A stretch of DNA of 64,000 nucleotides from Bacteroidales bacterium. GTDB lineage: Bacteria; Bacteroidota; Bacteroidia; Bacteroidales; UBA12077. The stretch is from assembly GCA_016342685.1 (NCBI GenBank), contig JAEINU010000002.1:639085-703084 (forward strand), written 5' to 3'. This document shows positions 25,426-35,219 of the stretch, one piece after another. Positions within the stretch are counted from its first letter, which is position 1. Each line of letters begins with the position of its first letter. Made by a program: the position numbers and the translations under genes. The notes under the pieces were generated by a model. It worked only from the letters and a program-made list of their open reading frames with translations. It ran no database searches and was not told the origin of the DNA.

Positions 25426-27602
25426 TGCTCGTGTTTCTTTTTTATGGGAATTATATACTCGTTTACGTAATCGTATTCTTGAATCATTGGATTTGTTTCG
25501 GAAAAGAGCGATTCTTTTAATAAGATTTCTTTCTTCCCCTTTATTAATGATTTTAATAAATTAAGTGAATTATCCGACTCCAGATCCAACATTAAATCAC
25601 TTTCATTTTCTGAAAAAAGAATATAACGAGGTATATGCTTTTCTTTAATGAAGTCTTCAATTTGCTTTTTATCAGATAAATTATTTAATATGTTTAATAA
25701 AATTTGTAAATCATTTTCTTTAAATCTCCATTGAGCAGGCGAAAAAACAATGTTCTGATACGATATTCGAGGTAAAAATGAAAATGTACTGAAATAATCG
25801 CCCCACATAAACTCCATACCCGTTAAATGATCTTTTCCTGATTGAAGATCGCATAAAAATCGAAAAATTGGGAATTCCGTCATCATGTAATTGTACCCTG
25901 TCGATATTTTAGGAATAATTCTTTTATTAAGTGTTTTCGATCGAAGAATTAAATCATTATTTGAATCGACACTTACCAATAAATCATTAATGTTAATATG
26001 ATTACTATTATTAGAATGTTTCGAAAGATAAGGTATCTCGTATTCTCGGGTCGAGGTTCTTAAAATAACATTCCCTATTTCCTGTGTAGGTAGATGAATA
26101 ACTTCTGCCACAATTGAATTTTCCTCTATTTGCTTCTCATGTTCGAATATCGATTTTAACAAATTGTCAATTTCTGTGTCTAAATGTGAGAATCTGGAAA
26201 TATGACCTGCTGCGGTAATGCTGCTAGCTACTTTAAATAAATATTTTTCGTTTTGAGAATCTAACACGGAAAGAAAAACTGAAAATGTGTCTGGTAATAA
26301 ATATTTTCGTTCTGTTAATTGCGCTAAATCATTATCTGTAAGTTGACATTCAATATTATTAATTAAAGGCGCCTTTGTAATTTTCTTAATAAGAAACTGA
26401 TCGATAGAACTTAATACAACATCAGATGTATTTGAACTCCAATTTATCCCTTCAAATAAAGATTCTTTCCGACTAAGGTTTCTGTTCTCATTATATCCAA
26501 CTCCTATTACAGGATCAAGAGCATCTACCAAACGTATTTCTTTATTCCCATATCTCTCTATCATTTTTTCTTTAAACGTAACTATGGGTGTACTATTTAC
26601 ACTAACCAATCTCGAAAGTACTTTAAATGCTTTTGGCAAAACATCATTAATAACAGATTTATTTAAGGTGTTTATTTCGGGTTTTATGAATAAATCTGCA
26701 TGGAATCTCTTTTCATTAAAACCATTTAACATCTTATTCATTTTATCTTCTACATTTAATAATGATGTTAAATCTTGCTTAAATCCAGAAAGTTTATTTA
26801 GCTCTGTAATAAAAGAAGTATCATGCGTAAAACGCTCTAGTTTGTATTCTTTTACTGATTCTAATAAATCATTTAAATTATCGTTTGTAACAAGCTTTAA
26901 TTTAATATCACTAATTAATATTTGACTTTTGATTAATGATTTAATGAATCCAACTGCTGCTTCTTCCTTGATTTCAGGTTCTTTAATTAGCGTATTAAAT
27001 AGCTCTTCGCTTGTAATTCCATTCGAAGCTAATCTTATAACTTTATCGAGAAATTCTGATCCCTGAAGATTGATAATATCGGAGCTTTTTCCGCTCGATC
27101 CGTATTTAATTCTTATATAACGATAATCGCCAAAAGGCAACTGATATAGGGTATTATTTGTATAATAAATGAGTTTATTGGGGCATATTAAAGATTCTTC
27201 TATCTTATTAATTATTAACTCTATAGTTTGACAAGTTAATTTTATTTTCTTATGAAAACTCTCTGTACCCTTTATTTTATATTTTGTATTATTTCCCCAA
27301 TCATTACTGCAACTGCTGCCAGCAAACAATCCGAAAGGAATTGGTTTTGTTGACAACCTTATTAGATACTTAAAAAAAGAAAATAAAATTCTTGTTTTTT
27401 CTTTTTGCTCTAGTTTATCTGAATCAAAATGCGTTAGTTTTCCGTGTAAGATAGGAGAAGCAAGATAAATACTTTCCCGAATATAAGGATCTTTAAACAG
27501 TTCGATTATCTCTTCCCAATCTAAGTTCTGAATCTTCTTATAAAATGAAAATGCGTATGCGGGCGTTCTTAATATGAAACTTTCAAATGATTGATATTTC
27601 AT
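25422..27602 (-). CDS. Lanthipeptide dehydratase glutamylation domain (LanB N-terminal part)
   Basis: A 726-residue protein of the Lant_dehydr_N type (PF04738). The N-terminus has SFILRTPAYAFSFYKKI (family F.LRTP), residues ~60-105 contain FFKYLIRLSTKPIPFGLFAG, near-diagnostic for LanB, and STGYNYMMTEFPIFRFL and PRISYQNIVFSPAQW follow later. The enzyme uses glutamyl-tRNA to glutamylate Ser/Thr of the precursor. It lies 5 nt after a YcaO gene and overlaps the elimination-domain gene. With a LanC protein in the same unit, thioether ring formation is the straightforward prediction. Confidence 0.93.
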   Translation of the reverse strand: MKYQSFESFILRTPAYAFSFYKKIQNLDWEEIIELFKDPYIRESIYLASPILHGKLTHFDSDKLEQKEKTRILFSFFKYLIRLSTKPIPFGLFAGSSCSNDWGNNTKYKIKGTESFHKKIKLTCQTIELIINKIEESLICPNKLIYYTNNTLYQLPFGDYRYIRIKYGSSGKSSDIINLQGSEFLDKVIRLASNGITSEELFNTLIKEPEIKEEAAVGFIKSLIKSQILISDIKLKLVTNDNLNDLLESVKEYKLERFTHDTSFITELNKLSGFKQDLTSLLNVEDKMNKMLNGFNEKRFHADLFIKPEINTLNKSVINDVLPKAFKVLSRLVSVNSTPIVTFKEKMIERYGNKEIRLVDALDPVIGVGYNENRNLSRKESLFEGINWSSNTSDVVLSSIDQFLIKKITKAPLINNIECQLTDNDLAQLTERKYLLPDTFSVFLSVLDSQNEKYLFKVASSITAAGHISRFSHLDTEIDNLLKSIFEHEKQIEENSIVAEVIHLPTQEIGNVILRTSTREYEIPYLSKHSNNSNHININDLLVSVDSNNDLILRSKTLNKRIIPKISTGYNYMMTEFPIFRFLCDLQSGKDHLTGMEFMWGDYFSTFSFLPRISYQNIVFSPAQWRFKENDLQILLNILNNLSDKKQIEDFIKEKHIPRYILFSENESDLMLDLESDNSLNLLKSLIKGKKEILLKESLFSETNPMIQEYDYVNEYIIPIKKKHEQ

Positions 27603-27607
27603 TCCTT

Positions 27608-29476
27608 TTAACTAATTAATTGAGCAACTAATTCCTGATTGATGATATTCTTTTTTTGCTTTGCATTAATTTTACTGCTTATTGAAGCAAGCTCAACAAT
27701 TTTGCAATCATCAATCAGACTGCAACTATAGCAATCGTAGCATTTTAATAAGCTTTTCTCATCATCAAAAAATCCATTCATGATTTTCAATTCATCTTCT
27801 AATTTGTCTATCATCTTTTTAGATAAAAACTTAGATAGTGTTTCTATTGCCATTTCATGTGACTTATTTTGAGACAAGATATCCAAGTAATCTATCAATA
27901 CTTTTTTAGACAATCGTTCTTCTTCGTTTAAAAGATTCCCATCTTGTAGATGTTCCTCCAATTGCACTTTAGATAATTCATAATTTTTGAAAGAATAAGG
28001 CAATAGATAGTTAAGCTTATTTACATCAAGCTTTTCCAATCGCTCAGGATTTATAGGTGGCAATACATCTCGAATAGAAAATGTATGAGGTGTATTTATA
28101 TTTTGAACTCTGCTAATACTATCAAAAACATCTTTCTTTTCTGTAGCGTTAAGTTTTGATATTTTATTCAAGCTGCTCAGTTTTGATGAGCTTTGTAATA
28201 GTTTTCTAAGATCATTAATATCATTGATATAATATATTTCGGATATTCCAGGAATATAAATTTGGTATGTATTAAAACCCAGATTGGAGCAATCTCTAAT
28301 GAAAATATCGTAGCCCAATTTTATAATAAGATTGGTATAATAATCAAAGTTTTCTTTCTCAGTATTAAATTGTTTCCAGTTTGGGACTGCAGATTCCGAA
28401 TTGCTAAATATTGAATTGGGCCAATGTCCCTTCCCATTAATCATATTATCGTAATATGATCTTACGATTTTATATTCCGAACTTTCTTTGCTATCCGAAC
28501 AAAATATTTGATCATTAAAACTAAAATTATTCATTTTAAATTCTACCTCGCCTTGGTACAGTTCTGTTAAACAGCGTTCCAAAGCTATAACAGGAGAAGG
28601 ATCGGCTCCAGCACAAACAAAATATTTATTCAATTTTCGATTGAGAATTACCAAAAGAATTACGGGTATTCCTATTCCCATTGAACAGTCCTTAATAATA
28701 ACCGATATGTCTTCTTCTTCTTGCAATCTGATTAATTCTTGATAAACAGCTGTTTTACTAAAATAATCAAAAGGAATACTTGGCAAACTAGGTTCATTCA
28801 TGAAAATTTGGGCAATTGCAAATCTCTCTAGACACTCACCCAAACCTTGCATTAATGCTTCATGTGGAGTATTTCCTGCGCACATTCCATTTGAAGTGCA
28901 CATCATTCTTACAAGACTATAAGGAAGAACCTGAATTTCTTGGTCGTTCACATTATATAACTGAACTCCTATATGTTTTTGGGAATGAAAATATTGTTTA
29001 ATAAAATCGCTAATTTCTTCTTGATTATTGTTTCGAAATATTTTTCTAAGGTATTTACCAAAACTTACAGCAAACAATTCTCCATCATGTAACACCTCAT
29101 CAGGAAAATATGAATAATCCAAAAGGGCATTCTGTTTTTCTAATCGTTCGTATAAATTACTATTTTCTCTTTTAGAAAAATATGCATGATGATTCCCATG
29201 AAAAACAAGTGAATTCTGTAATCGCTCCATTAATTCTCCGTATGCACTTGCCAAAGAATACTCAGGAGTAATACCTTTACCGTTGGTTCCTAAATCCTGA
29301 TTATAAAGATTGTTATTAACAATTCTTAACCGACATGAATATAAGTTCCCTTCATTATTATCGTAATGTTCTTCGATAACAGAAATGCCAATTTCATCAA
29401 GCAAATTGCGAATCTTATTAATTGTTTTTAGAGGTTTTTCTGCTTTATATTTTCTATTAATTGTTGCTTGTTCCAT
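27608..29476 (-). CDS. YcaO-domain protein 1 of 4
   Basis: A 622-residue protein related to E. coli YcaO rather than to ThiF-fused azoline synthetases. Shared marks are LGTNGKGITPEYSLASAYGE followed by LMERLQNS, NGMCAGNTPHEALMQGLGEC then LERF, and ALERCLTELYQGEVEF; these contain the Glu/Arg residues that bind ATP and magnesium. YIPGISEIYYI is the usual C-terminal core strand. A C-terminal helical region (~500-600) ends in CYDCYSCSLIDDC (CX2CX2CX5C), also present in the other three copies. YcaO enzymes phosphorylate backbone amides to form azolines, thioamides or amidines; no E1-like or TfuA partner gene is nearby. It lies between the B12 radical SAM gene and LanB. Confidence 0.9.
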   Translation of the reverse strand: MEQATINRKYKAEKPLKTINKIRNLLDEIGISVIEEHYDNNEGNLYSCRLRIVNNNLYNQDLGTNGKGITPEYSLASAYGELMERLQNSLVFHGNHHAYFSKRENSNLYERLEKQNALLDYSYFPDEVLHDGELFAVSFGKYLRKIFRNNNQEEISDFIKQYFHSQKHIGVQLYNVNDQEIQVLPYSLVRMMCTSNGMCAGNTPHEALMQGLGECLERFAIAQIFMNEPSLPSIPFDYFSKTAVYQELIRLQEEEDISVIIKDCSMGIGIPVILLVILNRKLNKYFVCAGADPSPVIALERCLTELYQGEVEFKMNNFSFNDQIFCSDSKESSEYKIVRSYYDNMINGKGHWPNSIFSNSESAVPNWKQFNTEKENFDYYTNLIIKLGYDIFIRDCSNLGFNTYQIYIPGISEIYYINDINDLRKLLQSSSKLSSLNKISKLNATEKKDVFDSISRVQNINTPHTFSIRDVLPPINPERLEKLDVNKLNYLLPYSFKNYELSKVQLEEHLQDGNLLNEEERLSKKVLIDYLDILSQNKSHEMAIETLSKFLSKKMIDKLEDELKIMNGFFDDEKSLLKCYDCYSCSLIDDCKIVELASISSKINAKQKKNIINQELVAQLIS

Positions 29477-29486
29477 TTATGTATTT

Positions 29487-31316
29487 CTAAATATTTGGGT
29501 CGATACCAATAACCGACGTAATGTACTTATGATTATCGTCTGCGAAAATCAAATAGTTTTCCATTAAGTCTTGAATAAATTCTTTTAAACCAACTAATGT
29601 TAAATCGTCAAATTTTGCCTCCAGCAGTTCAAACAACTCATCAATGGACATAACTTTTAGATCGACTTGCTTTATAATAGCAATGTGAATTGGGTCTAAT
29701 TCTAATTCGCAATAAGGCTGATTATTAACCGTTTCTTTATATATGTAATTATTGCTTTTGTCTTTTTCAATAGAATATGAGAAATTCGCGTTTAGATAAA
29801 ACTGCTGGATTTTAGAAATATCTTCCCAAACCGATTGTTTATCAGAATTTTTATGAAATCCAAAGTACGTGAACCGTTCTTTAGGATTAATTAAGTCTTT
29901 TGGTAAATACTCATAAACCTTATTGCACGTATACTCCTTTCTATCCAACTCCTGAACCTTGGTATAATACGGCGAATCTTTATATAAATAGAATGGAATA
30001 ATTTCTTGGGTAAATAGTTTTTCGGAGAGATAAAATCTCATGAAATGCATATTCTGAGAAGTTTCCCATAAATCTTCCCAGCTTTCGTCGGGAACACCTG
30101 CAATTAAATTAACTCCTAACGAAATATTTGACCTCAATGCGTGCTTAATAAAAAACAAATTATGAGCAAACCGTGTCTTTTTATTCATTTTCACTAAAAG
30201 ACGATCGGTAAGTGCTTCGTGACCAATTTGAATATCTGCAAAACCAGCCTCCGCTAGTTTCGCAATTTGTTGTTTGCTAACATCTAAATGTAAAACCTCG
30301 GCTGCAAAAACAAATTTCACTTTATATTTATTGCTTAAATCAATTAATAAGTCCAACAATATATCTAAGCGCTCTTGGTTTTTACCAATAATATCGTTGT
30401 CGGTAAATGTGAACTTACTTATTTTAAATTGAGTATAATTAAATTCTATTTCCTGAATTACATCTGCTGGATCTCTTTCGATGTATATATATCCTTTATT
30501 TAAAACACAGAATCTACATTGATTCCATTTACATCCTCTAATTGTATCCAAAGTAAGAAAAACGTTATCTACATCCGAATACTGAGAAACTAAATCACTT
30601 TGATCGGGATAAATATAATTTTCACTTTTATACACAGAATGATGTAAAAGTTGATTTTTTATATTAAGCTCTCCATCTCTAAATACTAATCCTTCTATAT
30701 CTTTAACAACTTGCTCATTTTTAATGCTATTGCATAATTTAAGCAAAGCCAGCTCACCTTCACCTCTAATGATATAATCAATTGTTTTAAAATTATGCAA
30801 CAAAGAATCTGCTAATTCAGTGTCGTCAACGCCACCAAAAATAATTATAGAGTCGGGAAGAATTTCTTTTATTGTATCTATAACAAAAAGTGCCGGAATC
30901 CATTGGTATAACTTAAAAGAAAAGCCAAAAACACATTTTTCCGACTTATGTATATATGAATTTAAAGTTTCAATTATTTTATTTTTAACTACTGTTTCTA
31001 AAGAAGAAAGATTTCTGTTGTAAATATCCTCATCCAATAATCGCAAAGAGATTTTCTGCTGATATAAGTTAATTTTCAGGCGACTAATCAATTCTAAATC
31101 TTGATATTTTACAGCAAGTAAATAATAAAAAGGAAAAAGACTTTCAAACTCTCCTTTGTTCTTGAAAAACTCTTCGAGCAAATCGTCAAAAATATAGTTC
31201 CAATAAATAATTTTTGATTGAAAGCCATTCTTTTTTAATACCGATGAAAGAACAGAATTCGCTGCTGAGCTTATTTGTGAACTTGCCGGAGGTAAATGAT
31301 TAAGTATTATTTGCAT
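29487..31316 (-). CDS. Cobalamin-binding radical SAM protein
   Basis: This 609-residue protein has an N-terminal B12-binding-like region (about 60-215: IIIFGGVDDTELADSLLHNF, DYIIRGEGELALLKL). A radical SAM domain follows with the cluster motif RGCKWNQCRFCVLNKG near residue 262; the CX4CX2C spacing differs from the usual CX3CX2C. FTFTDNDIIGKNQERLDILL, GFADIQIGHEALTDRLLVKM and GVNLIAGVPDESWEDL are typical of this superfamily. Such enzymes frequently methylate unactivated carbons of RiPPs. It sits between two YcaO genes, 10-14 nt from each, so it is certainly cotranscribed with them. Reaction and site are unknown. Confidence 0.88.
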   Translation of the reverse strand: MQIILNHLPPASSQISSAANSVLSSVLKKNGFQSKIIYWNYIFDDLLEEFFKNKGEFESLFPFYYLLAVKYQDLELISRLKINLYQQKISLRLLDEDIYNRNLSSLETVVKNKIIETLNSYIHKSEKCVFGFSFKLYQWIPALFVIDTIKEILPDSIIIFGGVDDTELADSLLHNFKTIDYIIRGEGELALLKLCNSIKNEQVVKDIEGLVFRDGELNIKNQLLHHSVYKSENYIYPDQSDLVSQYSDVDNVFLTLDTIRGCKWNQCRFCVLNKGYIYIERDPADVIQEIEFNYTQFKISKFTFTDNDIIGKNQERLDILLDLLIDLSNKYKVKFVFAAEVLHLDVSKQQIAKLAEAGFADIQIGHEALTDRLLVKMNKKTRFAHNLFFIKHALRSNISLGVNLIAGVPDESWEDLWETSQNMHFMRFYLSEKLFTQEIIPFYLYKDSPYYTKVQELDRKEYTCNKVYEYLPKDLINPKERFTYFGFHKNSDKQSVWEDISKIQQFYLNANFSYSIEKDKSNNYIYKETVNNQPYCELELDPIHIAIIKQVDLKVMSIDELFELLEAKFDDLTLVGLKEFIQDLMENYLIFADDNHKYITSVIGIDPNI

Positions 31317-31330
31317 GCTATTATAATAAA

Positions 31331-33175
31331 TTATACATAAACTTTACTAAACAACTTTGACAAATTCATTTGATCGAGGGTGTTAGTATAATTCCTTTGT
31401 CTGATTCTACCTGCAATTTCCATAACATCAAAGTATTTACACGATTCTTTTATCTCGCATGAAGCACAATCAAAACAATCTGGAACCGGGAAATACTGAA
31501 AAATATTATCTGGATTGGCAAAATCTTCGATAACCTCAAAAGCTTCATCACCATGATAAAAAGGTAGCTGTTTCAGTATTTTTTCGCTATCAAATTCATC
31601 TAATAGCATCCTTAAATAAGTTCGTACAGTAAAATAATATGTGTATTCTTCTCTCCTACTATCGTGTATTGTATCAATAAATTCGCATATTGAGCTGTAA
31701 CTTTTACTTATATCACCAAATCTATAGTACAACATCACTTTAAAAATACTCGGTAAAAGTTCTTCTAGCTCTTCACTAATATTATACAAAAAGAATTGTG
31801 AGGGGTTAAACTCGCTATGCATCTCAGACAATTCAATTCTTTCGATACAATGAATTAATTCTTCCTGCTTTTTAGTTTCTAGACTTTTAATTTTTAATAA
31901 ATTATCAACTCCATTAAAAAGATTCATTGAATTAATGCGCTCTTCGGAATTAGAAAACACATAATTAAGTTCGCTCATTCCCGGAATGTAAACGTAAAAG
32001 GCCGGAAAATCGAGGAAAGAATTATCACGAATATAAATTTGAAATCCTTTTTTAATAATAAATTCTGATAAGCTTAGTAGATCTTCTGAACTGTTCAGAG
32101 CATCACTCTGATAATACCTTTTAAACTCATAACTTACATTAGTATTGAAAATACTTTTTGGATAATAGCCTGACCCATCAATAATTGTTTTATAGTAGTT
32201 ATCAATTCGATCCTTTTTTGTTTTGAAAGGATCAATACTTAAAGAGAAATCGCAGTTTGTTGGAGAATTACCTGCCCCCTGATAAATTTCGGTCAAACAT
32301 CTTTCTACTGCAATTGCAGGATTAGTATCTGCTCCAAGCTTGAATTTATATTTTAAAGTTTCCTGATTAATCATTAAGACTCCAATAACAGGCCAACCTT
32401 CTCCTAAAGAACAATCTTTAACAATTATCTTGTAAGGATAATCTTGTTCTAATTTCACAATATCATCATAAATCTTTGATCCCTTAAAATAACCTAAAGG
32501 AATATCCGGTGGAGTAATATCATGAAAATAAATTTGCTTAATAACATGCCTTTCCAATATCTCGCATGTACCTTGAACCAAAGCTTCTTCGTACGTATTG
32601 CCTGCACACATTCCATTTGTAGAACAAAAATGAGAAATCATTGAAATTGGAAGTTGTTCAATTTTATCCTTGTTTACATTATAAAATGGGACAGATAATA
32701 TGTTAGAATCTTTAAGATCTTTATTCAATAGTTGTAAAAGATTAACCTCATCTTCCGTATTAAAAATCCCTCTAAAAACATCTGGTACTTTATCGAATAA
32801 TTCACTTAGTGCATTATATGCCTCATCGGGAATATATGTAAATTGCACATTGTTCGATTTTAAGGATGTGTTTTCTGATTCCTTCCCAAAAGCATAATGC
32901 GTATTTGCAAACAAACCATAATTCTGTATTCTCTCCATTAACTCGCCATATGCACTTGCCAATGATAGCTCCGGAGTCATTCCTTTTCCATTTGTTCCAA
33001 TGTTTAACTTTCCCAGATTATCGTTTTCTATTCTTAATCGAGATGAATAAAAATGATTGCTCTCCGAAAAATAATGTGTTTCAGTAGTAAAAATATCTAG
33101 CGTTTCTAAGATATTTCTTATTCTATTTATGGTGTGTAAAGGTTCGGCGTCTTTGTATGGTTTGTTTATTGCCAT
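31331..33175 (-). CDS. YcaO-domain protein 2 of 4
   Basis: This 614-residue paralogue opens with KPYKDAEPLHTINRIRNILE, as in copies 1 and 4. It keeps the ATP-site motifs GTNGKGMTPELSLASAYGEL/MERIQN, NGMCAGNTYEEALVQGTCEI/LERHV and AVERCLTEIYQGAGN. The C-terminal tail carries CFDCASCEIKESC with the same CX2CX2CX5C spacing. All acidic positions expected for ATP/Mg binding are present, so it should be catalytically competent. It lies between the divergent copy 3 gene and the B12 radical SAM gene, with 12-14 nt gaps. Confidence 0.9.
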   Translation of the reverse strand: MAINKPYKDAEPLHTINRIRNILETLDIFTTETHYFSESNHFYSSRLRIENDNLGKLNIGTNGKGMTPELSLASAYGELMERIQNYGLFANTHYAFGKESENTSLKSNNVQFTYIPDEAYNALSELFDKVPDVFRGIFNTEDEVNLLQLLNKDLKDSNILSVPFYNVNKDKIEQLPISMISHFCSTNGMCAGNTYEEALVQGTCEILERHVIKQIYFHDITPPDIPLGYFKGSKIYDDIVKLEQDYPYKIIVKDCSLGEGWPVIGVLMINQETLKYKFKLGADTNPAIAVERCLTEIYQGAGNSPTNCDFSLSIDPFKTKKDRIDNYYKTIIDGSGYYPKSIFNTNVSYEFKRYYQSDALNSSEDLLSLSEFIIKKGFQIYIRDNSFLDFPAFYVYIPGMSELNYVFSNSEERINSMNLFNGVDNLLKIKSLETKKQEELIHCIERIELSEMHSEFNPSQFFLYNISEELEELLPSIFKVMLYYRFGDISKSYSSICEFIDTIHDSRREEYTYYFTVRTYLRMLLDEFDSEKILKQLPFYHGDEAFEVIEDFANPDNIFQYFPVPDCFDCASCEIKESCKYFDVMEIAGRIRQRNYTNTLDQMNLSKLFSKVYV

Positions 33176-33187
33176 TTTGTAAGTTTT

Positions 33188-34954
33188 TTAATTTCTTAGA
33201 TTTGAATAACTATTTTGAATGCTCCAATAAACTTTCATTGCATCAAACAAATGACAGTTTTCTTCTGCTGGACAAACAGAACAATTATAACAAGTGGGTA
33301 TTTTAAAAATATTTTTAGGCAAGATTTTCTCAATGAAAATATCTCGAATCAACATAATATCTTCAGCACAGTAATATTTTATAAGTAATTCTGTTGTTTG
33401 ATTTATACTATTCCCTTTATTAATTGACTGAGTAAAATCCAGAAATACTATTGGTGAGGGCAATTCTTTAATGAACTTTGAAGAACCGTTCTTCTTTATG
33501 AATTCATAAAAAAACAATTCTGCATGCACATAATTCTGATTTGTAATACTAATTAATGCTTTAACGATTAATAGATCTAAAGATAAAAAAGAATTGTTAT
33601 TTTGATATAAATAAGCCAATCGAAAATCATCTTCGTAAAGCTCGTCGCCATTTATATTTGTACTGAAACTTAAGTTCCGAATTCCCTTATGAAATAAGTT
33701 TGCAGCAGAATTTAGTTTTTCTTGGGTAGACCAATAATCGTGTATGTTAGTGCGAAAAACTATTTCGCTCATTGTAGGAATATAAACATAAAAAGACATC
33801 ATCTCATTCGATGAAACATCTCTAATATACACCTCTTTTTCAGGCAATAATGAATCAATTAAATAAGATAATTGTTCTTTTGCCAAAGTTGAATTTATGA
33901 AGTTCTCTTCAATTAGTAAGTTCTCTGGTTTGGAATCAAAAATATAAGAAGGCCATTTTCCAGAACCATCGGTGATAGATCTAAAATATTCTTTTTTTAC
34001 TATAATATCCTCATCAAAATCAATTGAATTAAATTTATCGGATCGGTCAATTTTAAATACTTTTACTAAGCCTCTTTCTAACGCAGTTTCAAAATGAGGA
34101 TGGCAACTTACCGAAAAAGCATAAGTATTATTGTTTCTGTTTATTATCAAAGTTCCAACTATGGGTAATTTAGTTTTAAAAGAGCAATCGAAAAAACGAA
34201 TCGAATAATTATTCATTTCAAGCTCCTTTATTTTATTATATACTTTTAAGAAATGATATTTTTCTCTTGCAATAGTCTCTAACCCTTCTTCTTCAAAATA
34301 TATTCGCCATATCGAATGCTTTTCGATTACTTCGCTAATCCCTCTTATTAATGCATCGGCTTTTGTTTTGCCCGAACACATTCCATTTACAGATGAGAAA
34401 TTTTGCATTATAGCTAAAGGCAATTGTACTATGCTGGAATCCGAAGTCTTAATAAAATCCTGAACTTCTACCTTATTAGTTTTATACTTGCTTTCAATAA
34501 GCTCTTCTAGATCATCTACTTCCTTAATACCAAAAATAGTTTGAAGGATATTGACACCATCACAACTTAGTTTGTCTATACTTGTTAATCTTTTGGTTTT
34601 GTTATTTGACTGAATTAAATCAATTCCAACTTCTTTTATCTTACCCTGAAATTTTTCATCCTTAAATTTCCATAAATTTCGAACATCTTCAAAAAGATGG
34701 CTTCCACCAAAGAAACTATTATTCTGAATCCTTTCTACCAACTCTCCGTAAGCACTTAATAAGGCATCTAGGTATTTTGTGCCATTGCCATTGCAATTTA
34801 ATCCTAAATTCCTAAGTCCAATATTTCCAAATTCAACATTCGCAGAATGAAATAATGAATGTTCTGATGTAATATCAGTTTCGATAATAACTAACCCTAA
34901 TCGATTAAAAAACGATCGCAATCTATAAAGCTCATTTAAAGAAGATGTACTCAT
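33188..34954 (-). CDS. YcaO-domain protein 3 of 4, divergent and possibly catalytically impaired
   Basis: This 588-residue paralogue lies directly downstream of the precursor peptide gene. It retains LDALLSAYGELVERIQN and NGMCSGKTKADALIRG but shows three departures from the other copies. The NGKG loop is NGNGTK. The ER pair after the GxxE helix is EK (SEVIEKHSIWRI). The ALERxxTE segment reads ALERGLVKVFKI, so its second Glu is lost. The C-terminal CYNCSVCPAEENC keeps the common CX2CX2CX5C motif. Loss of a metal/ATP ligand suggests a scaffold, leader-binding or regulatory partner for the active copies; this is inference. It starts 58 nt after the precursor stop. Confidence 0.87.
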   Translation of the reverse strand: MSTSSLNELYRLRSFFNRLGLVIIETDITSEHSLFHSANVEFGNIGLRNLGLNCNGNGTKYLDALLSAYGELVERIQNNSFFGGSHLFEDVRNLWKFKDEKFQGKIKEVGIDLIQSNNKTKRLTSIDKLSCDGVNILQTIFGIKEVDDLEELIESKYKTNKVEVQDFIKTSDSSIVQLPLAIMQNFSSVNGMCSGKTKADALIRGISEVIEKHSIWRIYFEEEGLETIAREKYHFLKVYNKIKELEMNNYSIRFFDCSFKTKLPIVGTLIINRNNNTYAFSVSCHPHFETALERGLVKVFKIDRSDKFNSIDFDEDIIVKKEYFRSITDGSGKWPSYIFDSKPENLLIEENFINSTLAKEQLSYLIDSLLPEKEVYIRDVSSNEMMSFYVYIPTMSEIVFRTNIHDYWSTQEKLNSAANLFHKGIRNLSFSTNINGDELYEDDFRLAYLYQNNNSFLSLDLLIVKALISITNQNYVHAELFFYEFIKKNGSSKFIKELPSPIVFLDFTQSINKGNSINQTTELLIKYYCAEDIMLIRDIFIEKILPKNIFKIPTCYNCSVCPAEENCHLFDAMKVYWSIQNSYSNLRN

Positions 34955-35012
34955 ATCTATAAATTGGGAGGAGTTTTATTATTTACTGTCTAGGTTAATA
35001 AAAAATAAATGT

Positions 35013-35189
35013 TTATTCGAAGCTACTTGCAACACTAAGTTTTGTTGCTGGCACACAGTAACTATGAACTCTCATTGCAGATGTAGTATTATAACATCCT
35101 GCAGCTGCACCTTTTACTTGTTCTTGTTCTAAATTTGTTAACGCTTCTGTTGAAATCTCTAACTTTTTGTTTAATTGTTTTCTTTTCAT
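35013..35189 (-). CDS. Candidate lanthipeptide/YcaO RiPP precursor peptide (58 aa)
   Basis: This short gene lies between lanC and YcaO 3 on the same strand. The N-terminal part MKRKQLNKKLEIST and EALTNLEQEQVKGA match the leader style of Bacteroidota class I lanthipeptides (KKLxLxKxTLxxLxxxQxxxVxGG), ending in a GA cleavage motif at 27-28. The core AAGCYNTTSAMRVHSYCVPA followed by TKLSVASSFE has two Cys (32, 45) and eight Ser/Thr after position 31, enough for two thioether rings plus residual dehydro residues. C39 peptidases accept GA as well as GG. No other small gene in the biosynthetic unit fits, so this is the best substrate candidate. ATG at 35189, stop TAA at 35013. Confidence 0.85.
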   Translation of the reverse strand: MKRKQLNKKLEISTEALTNLEQEQVKGAAAGCYNTTSAMRVHSYCVPATKLSVASSFE

Positions 35190-35219
35190 AATTTTAGATT
35201 TAAAAATTAATAAATTATA

